A DNA stretch of 5,688 nucleotides from AVCC01 sp039920865 (GTDB lineage: Bacteria > Pseudomonadota > Gammaproteobacteria > Burkholderiales > Burkholderiaceae_D), in contig JBDSCZ010000344.1 of the NCBI GenBank assembly GCA_039920865.1, positions 1 through 5,688 on the forward strand, written 5' to 3'. Below, piece by piece: positions 5,318 through 5,688 of this stretch; positions within the stretch are counted from its first letter, which is position 1; every line of letters begins with the position of its first letter. The position numbers and the translations under genes were made by a program. The notes beneath the pieces were generated by a model. The model saw only the letters and a list, made by a program, of their open reading frames with translations, was not told the origin of the DNA and ran no database searches.

Positions 5318-5688
5318 TTACTTGCGGAAAGCCGACCAGGCCACCAGTGCCCAAGCCACAAGGAACGCGGCGCCGCCGATCGGCGTGATCGCGCCCAGCA
5401 TGCGTATGCCGCTGGCAGCCAACGCATACAGGCTGCCGCTGAACACCACGATCCCGGCCAGCATCGCAATCCCGGCCCAGCCCAGCAACGCCGGATTAAA
5501 GCGCGGCATCAGCAGCGCAATCACAAACAAACCCAGCGCGTGCGCAATCTGGTAAGTCACAGCGGTGTGCCAGACCGCCAGCATGTCGCCGCTCAGGATA
5601 TTTTTCAGCCCGTGCGCGCCGAAAGCGCCGGCAGCAACCGCAATGAACATATTGATGGCAGCGGCGATGATCAGGGAACGTTCATTCA
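5318..5688 (-). CDS. DUF423 family (YgdD-like) small inner-membrane protein, main part
   Basis: The minus-strand gene ends with TAA at 5320-5318 and runs off the right edge two bases into its start codon; the missing base and ribosome site are at 122-131. Joined across the ends it encodes 123 residues, the normal length of DUF423 proteins. Hallmarks are GAFGAHGL (21-28), WHTAVTYQIAHALGLF (40-55), FSGSLYAL (83-90) and ITPIGG (101-106), spread over four hydrophobic helices. If only the visible right-hand part were used, the first internal ATG (5650) would give 110 residues with a clipped first helix. DUF423 proteins are widespread, conserved inner-membrane proteins without an established function. 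Both gene ends are intact, so there is no sign of decay. Confidence 0.93.
   Translation of the reverse strand, partial: NERSLIIAAAINMFIAVAAGAFGAHGLKNILSGDMLAVWHTAVTYQIAHALGLFVIALLMPRFNPALLGWAGIAMLAGIVVFSGSLYALAASGIRMLGAITPIGGAAFLVAWALVAWSAFRK
5568..5688. repeat. Right copy of 121-bp terminal direct repeat
   Basis: Identical base for base to 1-121 and in the same orientation, ending exactly at the window's end. It lies within the 5' part of the DUF423 gene. See the left copy for the circular interpretation. Confidence 0.97.

Noticed and set aside
1..5688. tRNA, rRNA, CRISPR arrays, insertion sequences
   Set aside because: No cloverleaf, rRNA segment, spaced short direct repeats, or transposase with terminal inverted repeats was found on either strand by eye.

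Overview
The window reads as 5.7 kb of ordinary-looking proteobacterial DNA. Moderately high GC genes, strong AAGGAG/AGGAG ribosome sites and the gene families present suggest a betaproteobacterium, perhaps Burkholderiales/Oxalobacteraceae; this taxonomic guess is inference from protein flavour only. Its most striking structural property is that bases 1-121 are identical to bases 5568-5688. Joining the ends gives a 5,567-bp circle, and the junction restores a complete DUF423 membrane-protein gene with start codon and ribosome site.

Layout: 1-122 holds the 5' end of the DUF423 gene (minus strand). 123-317 is an AT-rich intergenic stretch. 318-482 (minus) is a very small gene for a compact CDGSH-type iron-sulfur protein. 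483-940 shows no convincing gene. 954-1694 (plus) encodes a stand-alone MBL-fold diiron protein of the flavodiiron/ODP type. 1695-2001 is intergenic and ends in a promoter overlapped by a clear Fur box. 2002-2331 and 2352-3212 (plus) form a two-gene iron-uptake operon: a periplasmic cupredoxin-fold protein (FtrB-like) and an FTR1-family ferrous/ferric permease (FtrC-like). 3213-3984 is a long gene-poor stretch with the broken remnant of a SnoaL/NTF2-like gene (minus) and several dyad sequences, including a perfect 20-bp palindrome. 3985-5076 (plus) encodes a FUSC-family integral membrane protein. 5077-5317 is a convergent intergenic gap, followed by the main part of the DUF423 gene (5318-5688, minus).

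How it fits together: three of the five or six genes handle iron (Fur-controlled cupredoxin/FTR1 uptake, a diiron MBL protein, a CDGSH Fe-S protein), and two are membrane proteins of loosely defined role (FUSC, DUF423). I see no replication initiator, partition, mobilisation, integrase, transposase or phage gene. If the circle is real it is therefore not a recognisable plasmid; a tandemly duplicated or excised chromosomal segment, or an assembly closure through a repeat, explains it more easily than a conventional replicon. I found no clear novel multi-gene system. The items most worth checking are the circularity, the undersized CDGSH gene and the palindrome upstream of the FUSC gene.
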